DNA from: Panopea generosa | Lineage: Eukaryota > Mollusca > Bivalvia > Adapedonta > Hiatellidae | Length of the DNA stretch: 64,000 nucleotides | Direction of reading: 5' to 3' | Assembly: GCA_029582155.1 (NCBI GenBank) | Contig: CM055906.1 | Location: 11,899,101-11,963,100 of the forward strand | Part shown: piece by piece, positions 22,346 to 33,888 of the stretch | Position numbering within the stretch: the stretch's first letter is position 1 | How the letters are laid out: each line of letters begins with the position of its first letter | The notes under the pieces: model-generated | The model's input: the letters and a program-made list of their open reading frames with translations, nothing else | The model's database searches: none | What the model was told of the DNA's origin: nothing | Position numbers and translations under genes: made by a program

Positions 22346-22875
22346 AAACAAAACAGGACCCCCCACCCTGATCCCTTCAAGAACCTGAGAACAAGGCCCA
22401 GTTTTGGACCCTCGGGGGCATGTCCAACACCAATTGTGGATTACTATTCCCTCTTGAGCTGGCATACTCCAACAACAAGTCCCACTGGTTTAACTCCTTT
22501 GAACATCTGTAAAGTAGACAACACATTATACAGGCATACCTATAGTGACCAAGGAAACAAAAAAAATTACCCTTCAGGTCAGATGCCTAGTATAAGGGTC
22601 ACACAGCAATTTCAAAGTATGTTCACATAACACTTTTCCTTAAAATAATATTGTTTCTTTTTTGAAAGTCATCCTATTTCACAGACCTGTGGCCTTTGAC
22701 AAAACAAGTTAGCTGCTTTTAAAAAGCATCCAATGGTTAGGTCTTAAAAAAGAGGTGGCAATTAGGTTTGTATGAAACATGCTTGTTTATTGATGCAAAA
22801 TTTTAGTGAAGCAGCATATTTAATTTAAGAAAGATAAAAACAACTGTGTACAGGGTACTAAATACACGGGTGATA
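22346..22875. other. Unassigned sequence
   Basis: Nothing recognised. The short open frames show no domain and no splice context. Confidence 0.5.
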
Positions 22876-23149
22876 AATGTACCAAATCCCGACCATGTTC
22901 CGGCTGACACAGCCAAATTTCGGCTGCAGGGAAAAGGCAAATGTGGTGTGCTTAATGGGAACTTTGGTGTTTAAATGTAATAACCTCAGTCATTATGTAT
23001 TTAAATTTGCATATTTAAAACAAGAAACGTCACTGGAAAGTGTCGCATGCCCCCCAAATGGTATGTTAAAAATAACAATACACATTATAATAAGTAGCGA
23101 TGCATCCATGAATATCGAGAGTAATGGACTGTTGCTTCAGACTTGACAT

Positions 23150-23960
23150 GCAATTTCATGTTTTTTGTACATTAAAAACTGACCTTGACCTTTGTGTAAC
23201 CTTGACCTTTCCATCTGATGTAATTGTCTGGGTATTTCAACGGTTAAATGTAGATGAAACATCAATGTACGACAAAGTTACAGATCAATTGTTGATCAAT
23301 TAATAAATTGAGCCAAGTGTTCTTAAAATCCATCCATGTATGATAAAGTTAAAGGACAGACTAGGAATCTCAAACAGATTCAAAGTGTTGTCATACATAC
23401 TAAAAGTGTAGCCTTTAACTTTGAGGTATGGATCGAGGTCTTACTTATGACACATCGTCATGTCATCTTGATAAATTGAGCCAAATTAAAGACAAAGTCA
23501 CAGACCAGACACGCAATTGTAGCAAGTATCATTAAAATCCATTTATGCATGACAAAGTGTTGTCAACTAACTCAAATTGTGACCTTGACCTTTGAGATAC
23601 AGGTGTGGGTCTAACTCATGACATGTCATCATGTTATGTTGATCATTTGTAGCAAGCATCATAAAAAATCATCTATGCATGACAAAGTAACAGGCCAGAC
23701 ACGAAATCTCACACAGACTCAAAGTGTTGTCAAACAAACTAAAATTGTGACCTTGACCTTTGAGATACGGGTGTGGGTCTTACTCGCGACATGTCGTCAT
23801 ATTATGTTAATCATTTGTAGCAAGTATCAACAAAATTCATCTATGCATGACAAAGTTACAGGCTGGACACAAAATACTGGATGGAAGGACAGACGGACGG
23901 ACGGACGCTGCGATTACTATATGCCACCTCAAAAATTTTGAGGGGGTGAGGGGGAGGGTA
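23150..23960. mobile_element. pearl-like element with about 168-bp core repeats
   Basis: Tandem core units carry GACCTTGACCTTTGAGATAC (23581 and 23749, period 168) and ATGCATGACAAAGT, with more diverged units upstream. They are followed by GACAGACGGACGGACGGACG and a hairpin-like CCACCTCAAAAATTTTGAGG. The order matches the 14873-15520 element: tandem core, GACGG-type stretch, terminal hairpin. Confidence 0.6.
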
Positions 23961-23999
23961 TAAAACGGTCTAGGAAATAGACTTCCAAAATCATGCATT

Positions 24000-25799
24000 C
24001 AACCCCTAATTTCCAAGCATCCATTTTTTTTCTAAATTCTCAATTCAAACATGACAATGCTGTCTTAATGTTCAAAATACATCAATAATGCCATTCAAAT
24101 AAAAAAATGAGAATTAAGATAAGAAAAATGCAGTTTTAAAGAAGAAGAAACAAGGAATATTTAAAACCGCCATTATACGACTACTCCACTGAAGCGTATC
24201 CTGTTTCCAATGGTGGTGCTATGCCTATAAGAAACCTAAATGTTTTTATTTTCATAATTACCTATTTTTTACTAAGTTCTATCAATTTGCAGTAATACTG
24301 CCAAGTTTCAGACATTAAATACTGAAACTTTTGTCAGAATACCACTTTCTACATGGTCATTACAAACAGGCGCAAGGCCGACATGCAATTTTGATATACT
24401 TGACTAATTTTACCCCCAAAAATATTTTTAACCAAATTTTATTAAACATTTTACACCAATACAGTCTCATGACACATTGAAGACATTATCTTACCGAAAT
24501 ACATTATTCAATAATTGCACATTTTAGTCATTCAAAATAAAAAATCTTCTAAATGTTGTGATTTTTCATGAAGTTTCAATGTAAATATACATATATATGT
24601 TTTATAGAAAGAAATGTCTCCAAGTTGTCATTTCAGACCATGAGTATGTAAGAAAGAGGTTATTTTACCTATAATTAACATTTTGGAAAATCCCCCCAAT
24701 ATCACTGAAGTCAATTTTGTTTTTTATTCTTTAGTAAATAATACCCAACGGAAGGGGCAGGGAAGCCCACCCTGATTCCAATATGGTGGTGCTATGCATA
24801 CAGAAAATATATTTATGTTGTATCGAGTAAAATGAACAACTGTAGCTGCTTGATTTTGTTATTATTTCCGTTGTTATGGGATCAGCATATCATAATAATT
24901 GATTAAATACATGGTTATTTAAAAATAATATATATCAACTCAGCAGGAATCTGTCATAAACGGCGATAAATCTTCAAAAAGAGATAAGTTTCAAGACCTC
25001 ACTTAAGGCATTTTTATTTTTTTTAATATTTTCTTATTAAATATGCAAAGAGCAATGCATAATGATAATTAAAACGCCACAATCAATTGTTACACGCACC
25101 GCACTAGTAAAAAAAAAGGTTGGCTCAACTGGTAAATATGGCAGGGGTTTAATATCAATTGTGGTGTGTACACTCCCATAATGCACTGATTTGTTAACAC
25201 GTGATTGTGACGTTTCAATATGGCAGCACCCAGACTCAATTTCTAAAGTTTACATCGAGGGCTCGGCGCAAGACTATTCTAACTGACATTTCAGAAATTC
25301 TACAGGAGGTGGAAAAAACTTTTTTTTAGTTTCAATATTGGCTTTATAATATTGTCTTTTCATATACACAGCTTAAAACACCATATAAATAAACAACAAT
25401 ATCAGTATGTCATCAAATGTAATTAATTTTGATTTTATAACACATTTATCAAGTTGGAATAGTTTTGCCAGTGAAAAGTATCTTATTCTACACCAATTGT
25501 TATGCAATACTATTCAAACTAAAGTTAGAATAGTCTTACGCTAATGTTTTTTTCTAAATCCAATAATTTCTTGATGCAAAAGTATTCTAACTTGAATAAG
25601 AATGCTTGTAAAATAAATATCAAGACATATATATAAATGTGTGTTTACTTTTTATAATTCAAAAATATTACCTAAATCAGATTTTATCATATTTTTATCC
25701 AAATTGACACTTGTGGAGCATTTTCAGTTAAAAAGGGATTGCATAAAATAGCAAATAAAACTGCTGGATATTATATTATACTTATATAAGTTCTCAAGT
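24000..25799. other. Mostly unassigned sequence containing one dispersed repeat copy
   Basis: 24770-25050 is a diverged copy of 36190-36470 (GTATCGAGTAAAATGAACAA, ATCAGCATATC, AATTGATTAAATACATGG). GGTGGTGCTATGC occurs at both 24210 and 24785. No exon was found. Confidence 0.5.
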
Positions 25800-25925
25800 C
25801 CATTTCCTTGAGTAGAACCAATATCAAGTGTTGGTCTTCCGAGAAAAGTCACCATCAGGTCAAACCTGCGACCTCAGACATAAGTAGCAAACACTCTTAT
25901 CCACTGCCCTCTCCACGTGACTTGC
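25800..25925 (-). repeat. tRNA-derived SINE fragment
   Basis: The minus strand reads GAGAGGGCAGTGGATAAGAG (A-box-like) and GAGGTCGCAGGTTTGACC (B-box-like). A family C-like AGTAGAACCAATATCAAGTG precedes it on the plus strand. Confidence 0.6.
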
Positions 25926-25977
25926 TAGCTATATGAAGGTTGTATTAAAGAACTTATTTCACAATCTATGCATTTTT

Positions 25978-26240
25978 TGTAAAACAAGAGTTGTCAGAAG
26001 ACAACAAAGTCTAAGTCCAAAAAGGGCCATAACTGTGCCAAAATGCAATCCAGAGTTATGGTTCTTGTCTGTGTGTGTTCCATTGATGATGGTGAACACA
26101 CATGCGAAGTTTCATTCACATCCAATGAGTGGTTGCATAGATACCTTAAACTTAAACGCAAAATTTTAACTTGGGTGTCTACAGACTCCGCTGCCCCCGC
26201 CAACGATGCCGGGGTCATGGCAATAGCTCTCCTTGGTATA
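25978..26240. repeat. Dispersed repeat of pearl/HINE-like character
   Basis: AAGGGCCATAACTGTGCC, ATGCAATCCAGAGTTATGG and a terminal CCGGGGTCATGGCAATAGCT recall widespread bivalve interspersed repeats. The assignment rests on memory of the family, and only one copy is present here. Confidence 0.4.
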
Positions 26241-26255
26241 AATGAAGTTATGTGA

Positions 26256-26425
26256 TAAAATGAATCTTATATTCGTGCTCATTTGAATTTATCAAACTCG
26301 TTGGGAAATATGATATAATGCTCGACAGAGCCTTGTATTTATTTTACTTGAGTGCTTATTTATCACTGAATTTATTAATAATTTATTTAATAAATTCTAT
26401 GATAAATAAGCACTCAAGTAAGAAC
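26256..26425. mobile_element. Foldback MITE
   Basis: GAATCTTATATTCGTGCTCA begins a block shared with 32419-32555. It contains a long imperfect palindrome at 26345-26420 with arms TACTTGAGTGCTTATTTATC and GATAAATAAGCACTCAAGTA. Confidence 0.7.
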
Positions 26426-26483
26426 CTCTATGTCTTATATACATACCATATTGTTCTCTCAGTGAATATTATTCATCTCCAAC

Positions 26484-26557
26484 CTCTGTTTAAAGTTGTC
26501 CTTTAATCTCTCCTTCTCACTCTGTTCTTGTCGAATCTTCATGTTCTTGTCATGCAA
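26484..26557 (-). CDS. Exon of an unrecognised coiled-coil protein
   Basis: Acceptor TTTTCAG precedes TTGCATGACAAG. The exon reads LHDKNMKIRQEQSEKERLKD then NFKQ, a charged heptad-rich helix in phase 0 with the exon at 30967-31167. It may end at a weak donor (GTTGGA after 26484), or continue eight codons to a TGA at 26459-26461 as the terminal exon. Same strand, matching phases and similar composition link it to the exons at 30967 and 31393. I do not recognise the protein. Confidence 0.6.
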
Positions 26558-26584
26558 CTGAAAATAAACATGTACAGTGTTTTG

Positions 26585-26850
26585 AATTTATTTATTTTAC
26601 ATCAATTGTAAAACTAGTTCCTGCAACTTAAGACACTCACGCTCGAACTCTTCCTGCATACAATGTCACTTGTATGCTGCAGTGTGTATATATTTGACAA
26701 TAAAATATGTTTAAACTGAACTAACCAGTACAAAGCATAAGTGGATCAAGGGTCATGCTCAAGGACACTACAAAAAGCTGTAGCGAAGGATCAAACCCAT
26801 GACCACCCCCGAGCATTGGTCCAATGATCTACCACTAGACTCCACAAATA
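26585..26850. repeat. SINE-like composite with LINE-type terminus
   Basis: TTATTTTACATCAATTGTAA and CACGCTCGAACTCTTCCTGC are followed by AATAAAATATGTTTAAACT at 26699-26717, a terminus shared with 11956 and 59757. A minus-strand tRNA-like head then follows (GAGTCTAGTGGTAGATCATT, TCATGGGTTTGATCC). Confidence 0.55.
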
Positions 26851-26911
26851 TATATAGATACCATCAGCTCAAAAAATACTTCAAACTACTTACCGTATTT
26901 ACAGTAACATG

Positions 26912-27012
26912 TTTTTTTAATGGGGTTTAACAACATTTTTAACTCGAACCTACGACCTTAGCGGTGAGAGGCAAGAGACAGTGCCTTAGACCAATTGGCA
27001 GCAGATGACCCG
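26912..27012 (-). repeat. SINE family C, internally deleted
   Basis: TTTTTTTAATGGGGTTTAAC is joined directly to ACTCGAACCTACGACCTTAG, so the body is missing while head and tail remain. Confidence 0.7.
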
Positions 27013-28707
27013 TTTACAATAACAAAGTGTAAATGAATGTTTTATTAAGTTAAATGAACCTTTTTATAGACATATTTATATTATTCATAAAATTTTATAT
27101 AAAAATACGTAAATCAGTTTAATGATCATTAAAGTCGACTTGATGTTCATGTGGCAGTCTGCAATGATCCGATGTTTTCATCAACATACATGTATACTTT
27201 TCCCCCATTGCGCGGGAGTTGTCCAGATTGAAAGCGAAAACCCGTTTGTCCAGTTAGTTACATGATCTATTGCAATCACAAATCTCTATGTATCCGTGCA
27301 TTTCTTTTGCAATTTATAACAGACCTACTCTTCTTCTTTTGAAAAGTCAAACTCCCTCATTGCTTGGGGAAAAGGTTCACATACAGCTTTTGAAAAATAA
27401 ATATAGTCCGAGAACCCAGTCTATGACATTTTAACCGAATCGCAAAAGTTTTCCAAAACATACAGTCCTGACTATTTCTATGACTTTATATAAATATGGA
27501 ACAATCTGAGGAAGATATTGTGAGAAATTTATGTAGTTTCTTTGCTGAAACTGAAAAAAATAATAATTTATATAAATGATAAAAATACAGAAAATAAAAT
27601 GCCTTAAAAAATTGTTTGTTTCTGGTATCCTGACTGACCCTAAAAATATTGTGTACTTCGTGATAATATGAGGTTGAGCCAGTGTACAGGAAAATATGTT
27701 GGCTAACATTATCAAACGTTTAACCAAATTGAACGCAGCCCTGAGTTTTTCCTGCATCTGACGCACATTTTCAAGTGTGGACTTATTTTAAATTCCATTG
27801 CGTCAAGGACAAGTTTCCGCAAAAAAGCAATGTTGTTCATTCCTTTTACAATCCAAAGCAACAGAATTCCTAATTAGAAACCAAATAAAATATTTGGAGA
27901 TATATACATTCACTTTTATTGCAACAATTCTATCAAAATCGAGATGTTTTTGTTATTTTCCACCAAAACATTTCTCCTACGTAGGACCGCATGTAACAGA
28001 TCATATGCACTACCATTTGTTAACTATTACACCGTTGTTGATCACGTGACAAGAGTTGAGAAAATCCGAAAGTCATTGAAATTTATGAAATAAAATGTGT
28101 TTTAATGCAATTATGCTAGTATTTTTCGTATTTTGTTGTCTATATCGTAAATTTTCTTACAATGACCAATCGTTTGCATCATAAGCATCAGTGATTTGTA
28201 TTGCAAATGGACAGTCTACTGTTGTACGTAATGTCATCAGTATTCGCGATTTAGAAGCCTTGTAAATAAGCCAGGGCCTAGATCTATCAACAATTTGAGT
28301 CTGAGAATTGGACTCCAATTCAAATCTTACATTTTTGTAAAACGCTATAAACATACAATTATAGGTAAGAAATGTGATTATGTAACATTTTCTGTTAAAT
28401 TATCGTTAAAACTGCTTGGTTTTGCAAATAAATATAGCAAATTGCTTCTGAAATAGATGTTATTTGAATCTGAAATTTTTGACAATTTGAGTCTGAGCTG
28501 AATCTCTAAACTCATTCCCAAAAGTGCAAGCAAGAGTCCTTCTGCGTTGTGCTTTTACAGCTTACAGCTGTCTTCATGAATAAAAGGTACAATAAAAAAT
28601 ATCCTTATCAGCCACATCAGATCAGCATGATGCCTTATAGTTTGCGACCCTTAAAATAGTATTGTAGGGGTCCTTAACCCACAAATGAAAAATCCTAGGG
28701 AAAACCC
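27013..28707. other. Unassigned sequence
   Basis: AT-rich. Open frames at 27431-27766, 27798-28049 and 28157-28354 lack domains, good codon bias or splice context. It probably belongs to the intron between the coiled-coil exons. Confidence 0.5.
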
Positions 28708-29035
28708 TGATCTGTCCCAGAACCTAATCCTGGTCTGTCCCAGAACCTAATCCTGGTCTGTCCTAGAACCTGATCTTGGTCTGTCCCAGAACCTGATCCT
28801 GGTCTGTCCCAGAACCTGATCCTGGTCTGTCCCAGAACCTGATCTTGGTCTGCCCAGGGTCTGTCCCTGAACCTGATCCTGGTGTCCCAAAACCTGATCC
28901 TGGTCTGTCCTAGAACCTGATCTTGGTCTGTCCCAGAACCTAATCCTGGTTTGTCCCAGAACCTAATCCTGGTCTGTCCCAGAACCTGATCCTGGTCTGT
29001 CCCAGAACCTGATCCTGGTCAGTCCTAGAACCTGA
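28708..29035. repeat. 23-bp minisatellite
   Basis: About 14 copies of AGAACCTGATCCTGGTCTGTCCC with a few shortened units. Confidence 0.95.
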
Positions 29036-29239
29036 TATCTTCAGAATCAGGTCAATCAGCCTCAATTAAACACAAAGTCAGTAAGGTGGCTGGATGGTTG
29101 TCTATTATTAAGTGCAGAAATGTGTTTTTTTACGATTTTGTTTGGTTGTTTTTATCTAAATTTATATTCATAAACATTAAAAGCACATAGACAACATACA
29201 AAACATGTTAAAAATACAAAGTATCAAGTTTTAAAAAAA

Positions 29240-29343
29240 AATCTACCTACCTACCTTACCTTACCTTACCTACCCTACCCTACCCTACCCTACCCTACCC
29301 TACCCTACCTACCTACCTACCTACCTACCTACCCACCCACCCT
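29240..29343. repeat. CCTA / TACCC simple repeat
   Basis: CTACC tetramers flank a block of TACCC pentamers. This is not the TTAGGG telomere unit. Confidence 0.95.
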
Positions 29344-29530
29344 ATATTTTTTGGCCATCAAATCTGAAACAAACAATTTTTTTCAGACCTAATGTAAATT
29401 TAATGTCTTCTGTTCTTCACAGAATAAAGGAAGAAATTTGGACTGTGAAATTTTGGAATGTCTAGAGTCCTGAAAGTTTTTTGGCACAGACTGCATGTAC
29501 GCGTTAATATTTTGCTTTCCTTTTTATATA

Positions 29531-30637
29531 CAGTCTAACCTGTCCTTGCGGCCACGTCTTATAAGCAGTCACCTGTGTTAAGCGGCCACTTCAAAATCCC
29601 CCCCGTGTAAATTGCCTATATAAAGTACATGTATTAAACGGTCACTTCTTTAACGTGACCAGCGGCCAAACCATTTCATCCCAAACAATGCCCATAAGCG
29701 GTCAGCGGCCAGGTGTAGTGGTCAGATGTAGCGCCCGACTCTTAGCACTTAGCGGTCACACCATTTGGCTGGCTGCTATTCCGATCATATTGTATAATCC
29801 CGCAATCAATTAACGCTTCTACTTCTGTTATGAAAACACATCACTTTACCCATAGTGAGAATAAGTATATACGGTCTAATAAGCAAATAAAATAGCGAGA
29901 TTAATGACGTTTCCTAGACTGGGTACATGATTGTTTAAGTGCGTGTATTTACAACAGTTTTATTTAGATTTATGTCGCGTGTAAACACATTGGAAGCAAA
30001 TTTCACTGTGGTGTTTATGCACAATTATCGAACTGGGTAAGAGCAAAAAGATAATTACAATTGGTCTTGTTAAAATTTTAATTGAATTAAATTTCATCAG
30101 CTATGAAAGCTGGTGCGAATGGAATGGAAAAACGTTTTCATATCATAATACAATTGACTGGATGCATATCGTACACAATATCTGCTGCGAAAAGAAAGTG
30201 TTGACTTTGGATGAATTAAACGTCTGAATTTTCGAAAAAGGTGTCATTAATACACAGAATCAGAATGTGTCCTAACGTAACCGCGAGATAATGGAAGAAT
30301 ACGAGCTGCACTGCGAAATGAAAAATTCATACGGAAATTGAAACATAATGATTTTTAATTTTATAACATAAATTATTTATTTATTTAAATGAACTTCTAT
30401 ATATAATATAGTGTCAGTTCAAATATTTTCTTCCTGCGGAATTTTTCTCATTTACCCCCAGTACAACTTACAGGCATGGTACATGTACCATCATGTGATC
30501 ACTTTTTATCTGTCTCAATAAACATCATGACTTCAGCTTTCTATGTAAAAATATGGACCCTCTATTAAGCAGCCACCTGTGTTAAGCAGCCAGTTTGGCC
30601 ATTTCCCTTGGGTGGCTGCTTAATACAGGTTAGACTG
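29531..30637. mobile_element. pogo/Tigger-like DNA transposon, internally degraded
   Basis: The element starts CAGTCTAACCTGTCCTTGCG and ends TTAATACAGGTTAGACTG, with TA on both sides. The subterminal regions repeat AAGCGGCCAC / AAGCAGCCAC modules. Near 30185-30340 the plus strand reads KRKVLTLDELN, a stop, IFEKG, then NREIMEEYELHCEM, recalling the CENP-B-type N-terminus of pogo/Tigger transposases. The DDE domain is absent. It probably represents a parent-like form of the three short MITEs in this window. Confidence 0.75.
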
Positions 30638-30966
30638 TACATGTACAAAGTAAAAAGTACCATTGTCAGCTTCGAGGTAACAGAATTTCAGTACCTGTTT
30701 AAAAAGATGCCTTGCTAACATTTGTTCCTTAGGCTATTATAAATTAATTACTAGATTATCATCCAAATTTTTCTCAAAAGTGGGTAAAGGGGAAGATTTT
30801 CTTTTCCTTTTTTTGTTGTTTCAATGAAAATAAAATGGGTTGGAGCGGCATGAAAATTAGGGGGCGGGCGGGCGGGCAGGGATGATAATCTAGCAATTAA
30901 TTTATTATGGCCTAAAGGAATTTCAGCACTTGTTTTAAAGATCCCATGCTAACTTTTGTTCCTTAC

Positions 30967-31167
30967 CTTAGCTTCAAACTCTCTTCTCATCTTCTCCGTC
31001 TCGTTCAACTGCTGCCGTAATGCATTTGTCTTTTGTTCCAGCGATCTACACTTGGACTCCATCTTGGAATAGGTGCTGTCTGTTCTGTTGCTAAGGCTCT
31101 CTAGTTCGTCATTCCGTTTTGCAAGACGCTGGTACTCTTGCTCAAAATCTGGGAGTCGACTGCGAAA
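30967..31167 (-). CDS. Coiled-coil exon of an unrecognised protein
   Basis: The exon encodes 67 codons in phase 0: FRSRLPDFEQEYQRLAKRND, then a long stretch rich in Glu, Lys, Arg and Leu ending MRREFEAK. The acceptor is AACCAG (a second AG eight bases upstream would break phase) and the donor is GTAAGG. The heptad pattern runs through the whole exon. It joins in phase to the exons at 31393-31494 and 26484-26557. Unlike the TRRAP-like exons nearby it has no stops or indels. No family was recognised. Confidence 0.75.
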
Positions 31168-31392
31168 CTGGTTTTCTGAACAATAGTCACAAAGTACTTT
31201 TATAAGACATGCCTTTTTTTGGTTATACCCTTTTATGTGATTATAACATAACACTTAACAAAAACATTTTTTTATATAAATTATGCTTTTTTATTTACAT
31301 TGTTTTTGTCTTAAAGTATATTTGTCGATGGATGACTTTAGTTAAAAATTAGAAAAAGCAATATTGGCCAAAACAGATCATAGAAAACTTAC

Positions 31393-31494
31393 GTTGCGCT
31401 TCGAATCAATGAGGAGTGACCGTCTCCGTGCATCGCGATCACACAGGAACATGCTGAGGCGCATCAACGTTTCCTGGTCATTGCAGTCAATCAT
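31393..31494 (-). CDS. Exon of the same unrecognised coiled-coil protein
   Basis: Acceptor GTTACAG and donor GTAAGT bound 34 codons in phase 0: MIDCNDQETLMRLSMFLCDR then DARRRSLLIDSKRN. The initial Met follows the acceptor directly, so it is not necessarily the start codon. Composition shifts from helical and hydrophobic to basic before the coiled coil of the next exon. Upstream exons should lie beyond 31.5 kb but were not found. Confidence 0.7.
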
Positions 31495-32418
31495 CTGTAA
31501 CAAACAACACATGGTTCGTACAGACCTTAGTGAAAATAAATCAAGGACTTTTCCAGGACTCTTACTCAATTTTCATGGACTCACTTGCTGGACATCTTCA
31601 TATATATTACCAGGGGCCGTATCCATAAAGCATCTTAGGAAAAAAAACAACCTTATATTTTAAGATTTTCCTTAGGTTTTCTTCTTTTTCTAAGTTTTTT
31701 TCTTACATTTTGAAATAATTCTTAAGTACTATCCATAAAACTTCTTACTTAAAAATTTCCTTAAAGTAGTCTATTTTTTACTTAAATATTGAGGAATCAT
31801 GGGAGCTTTCTTAACTTTTAAGAAATTTCTTAAATATGGCGTCTAATACATAAACATCGATGACCCACAAGAAAAACTGGTAATATATCAATGCATTTCG
31901 GTTTATTTTAGCATATCCAGTATGTTTACGGACATATTCGTAGGTCGGTGACATGTCGCATTTAGCTTCTTTATTCAGTAATGTTATAACTGTGCCGGTT
32001 TTTAGTAAACAAGCGAGCGTTTGATAACCCGGAAAAACAACAACAACAACAACGCTGGATATTTCCATATGTTTTCACAGGAGCTTGGGGAGTGAATAAT
32101 AACGTTTAATGGGGGTGGGCAAGTCCCCTAGCGTAAACCCATGACATATTTTTTTGTATATCGCTTCCAATTCATTGCTCTGTGTTTTCCATATAACTTG
32201 GCTCTCGTACAATAATTGCAGACGTACTTCCCGAATTGCTCGAATATATAAATGACATCAATTTTTCATGGTTAAATGAAGTTATTTTGAGACGTTACAT
32301 GATATGATGATATGATGACTCCCAGAAACAACTATGCCTGTTTTTTTCTTGTTCCTTATAGAGGTGATCTGTTAGATAAATGGAAAAGGTATTTTTTTCC
32401 TGAGTAATGTTATAAAAT
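31495..32418. other. Unassigned sequence with a possible transposon end
   Basis: GGGGCCGTATCCATAAAGCA at 31613 and a repeated CTTAAG-rich stretch to about 31850 look like the end of a dispersed element. A matching opposite terminus was not identified. Confidence 0.4.
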
Positions 32419-32555
32419 GAATCTTACATTCGTGCTCATTTATTATTGAATTTATTAAACTTGTTAGAAAAATGACATAATGCAGAGACTCACATATTAT
32501 TTTTTTCCAACTCGTTTAATAAATTCAATGATGAATAAGCACTTATATAAGATTC
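32419..32555. mobile_element. Foldback MITE
   Basis: Left arm 32419-32460 (GAATCTTACATTCGTGCTCA onward) and right arm 32514-32555 are imperfect inverted repeats of about 42 bp. It shares sequence with 26256-26425. Confidence 0.75.
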
Positions 32556-32876
32556 TCTATTTAATCCATTGTTTATCAAAATTTTGATTGAAATTTGATG
32601 GAGTGTGAATGTTTGTATACAATGGAATGGCAAAATCAAGATACTGTTGAAGCTTAGAAAATAAACTTTAAGTATTGCCCTATCGGTCTTTGTTCAATTT
32701 TCAGGCCAAATGTTTATCTGAAGGTGAGCAAGCGTCCACAATCAACAGGAGGTGATCATAGTGCAGAGACTGCATACCATGCAGTACTTGATCCCATTCT
32801 TCAGAAACTAAAAAATGAAGGACAGAGCTTTGAAAAAACATTGTGTATGTGCCTTTGAAGTGGTGTAGTTTATTAC

Positions 32877-33243
32877 ACCATCACGCAGTTACTGAGTTCC
32901 TGCATGATCATCCAGATCACAAGAGTCAATGTGACTCTACTACAGTCTGTGGGAAACTATCTACACTGGTATCACAGTACCATCACGCAGTTACTGAGTT
33001 CCTGCATGATCATCCAGATCACAAGAGTCAATGTGACGCTACTACAGACTGTGGGAAACTATCTACACTGTTATCACAGTACCATCACACCACACAGTTA
33101 CTGAGTTCCTGATCATCCAGATCACAAGAGTCAATGCGACGCTACTACAGACTGTGGGAAACTATCTACACTGTTATCACAGTACCATCACACAGTTACT
33201 GAGTTCCTGCATGATCATCCAGATCACAAGAGATGCTACTACA
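32877..33243. repeat. 102-bp tandem repeat
   Basis: About 3.5 units beginning CATCACGCAGTTACTGAGTT. The unit is a multiple of three, so frames stay open through it. Later units have short deletions. Confidence 0.95.
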
Positions 33244-33681
33244 GATGAACGCTTCATGAGAACGGAAACCTTTCGCATACCGGGTCCTAGATGCGAAGGC
33301 ACCACCGAGAGTATTTTGGGTCCAAGAACCAGGCTACAGCTGGTGTAGCGTAGTCTGTAGACTGAGCGTAGACTGATTGGTCAGCTCAGCTGCTTCAGGG
33401 AAAGTTTGAACGACGTCAGTTTAGTTAATGTTCAATTGCTATGAACTGCGGGACAGTCATATAATTCCCTGCTTTATTCATTGGTGGTTAATAGACGTAA
33501 TTCGGGAGATATCAGGTTCTTAGACTAAGAACGAACCCAGCTCTCCCAACTGGGCGGGTCCGTTAACTAGCAACTGTTACGAACCAATCAGCGTGCTCCT
33601 AATATATTGCTAGGTGATAGCTAATCAGCACGCTGATAGTCAGTAAATCTGACGCTGGGAAAGCCCTCTCATGTAAACAAT

Positions 33682-33876
33682 ATGGCGTCTTTAATATCGG
33701 CTGCTAATTATTTGAAGAGAGCACACCAAATTGTAAATTCATCAAGATCTTGTCCTGTTTTGTCATTAAAACATAAGGAAATAGAATGTGTGAAGATAAG
33801 TTTCTGTGGTGGTAGTTCTAAAGATGTTCTGGCCGTTCTGCCTACAGGCAATGGGAAATCTCTTTTGTTTGAATTG
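33682..33876 (+). CDS. Possible first exon of a RecQ-like DNA helicase
   Basis: ATG in the context ACAATATGGCG opens a frame ending KDVLAVLPTGNGKSLLFEL. PTGNGKS is a Walker A motif, and the surrounding residues match the N-terminal helicase motif I of RecQ-type (superfamily 2) ATP-dependent DNA helicases. A GT donor follows at 33877 in phase 0; without splicing, a stop comes four codons later at 33886. GAACCAATCAGCG, a CCAAT-box-like site, lies about 110 bp upstream. Later helicase motifs (DEAH, QxxGRxxR) were not found downstream, so it may be a truncated retro- or transposon-borne copy or an isolated exon. Confidence 0.5.
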
Positions 33877-33888
33877 GTACCAACATAA

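Noticed and set aside
29280-29320. Telomere-like repeat
   Set aside because: The unit is TACCC, not CCCTAA, and the block is short.
32843-33348. Frames with repeated HAVTEFLHDHPDHKSQC
   Set aside because: Three overlapping frames are all open because the repeat unit is 102 bp; no unique sequence extends them.
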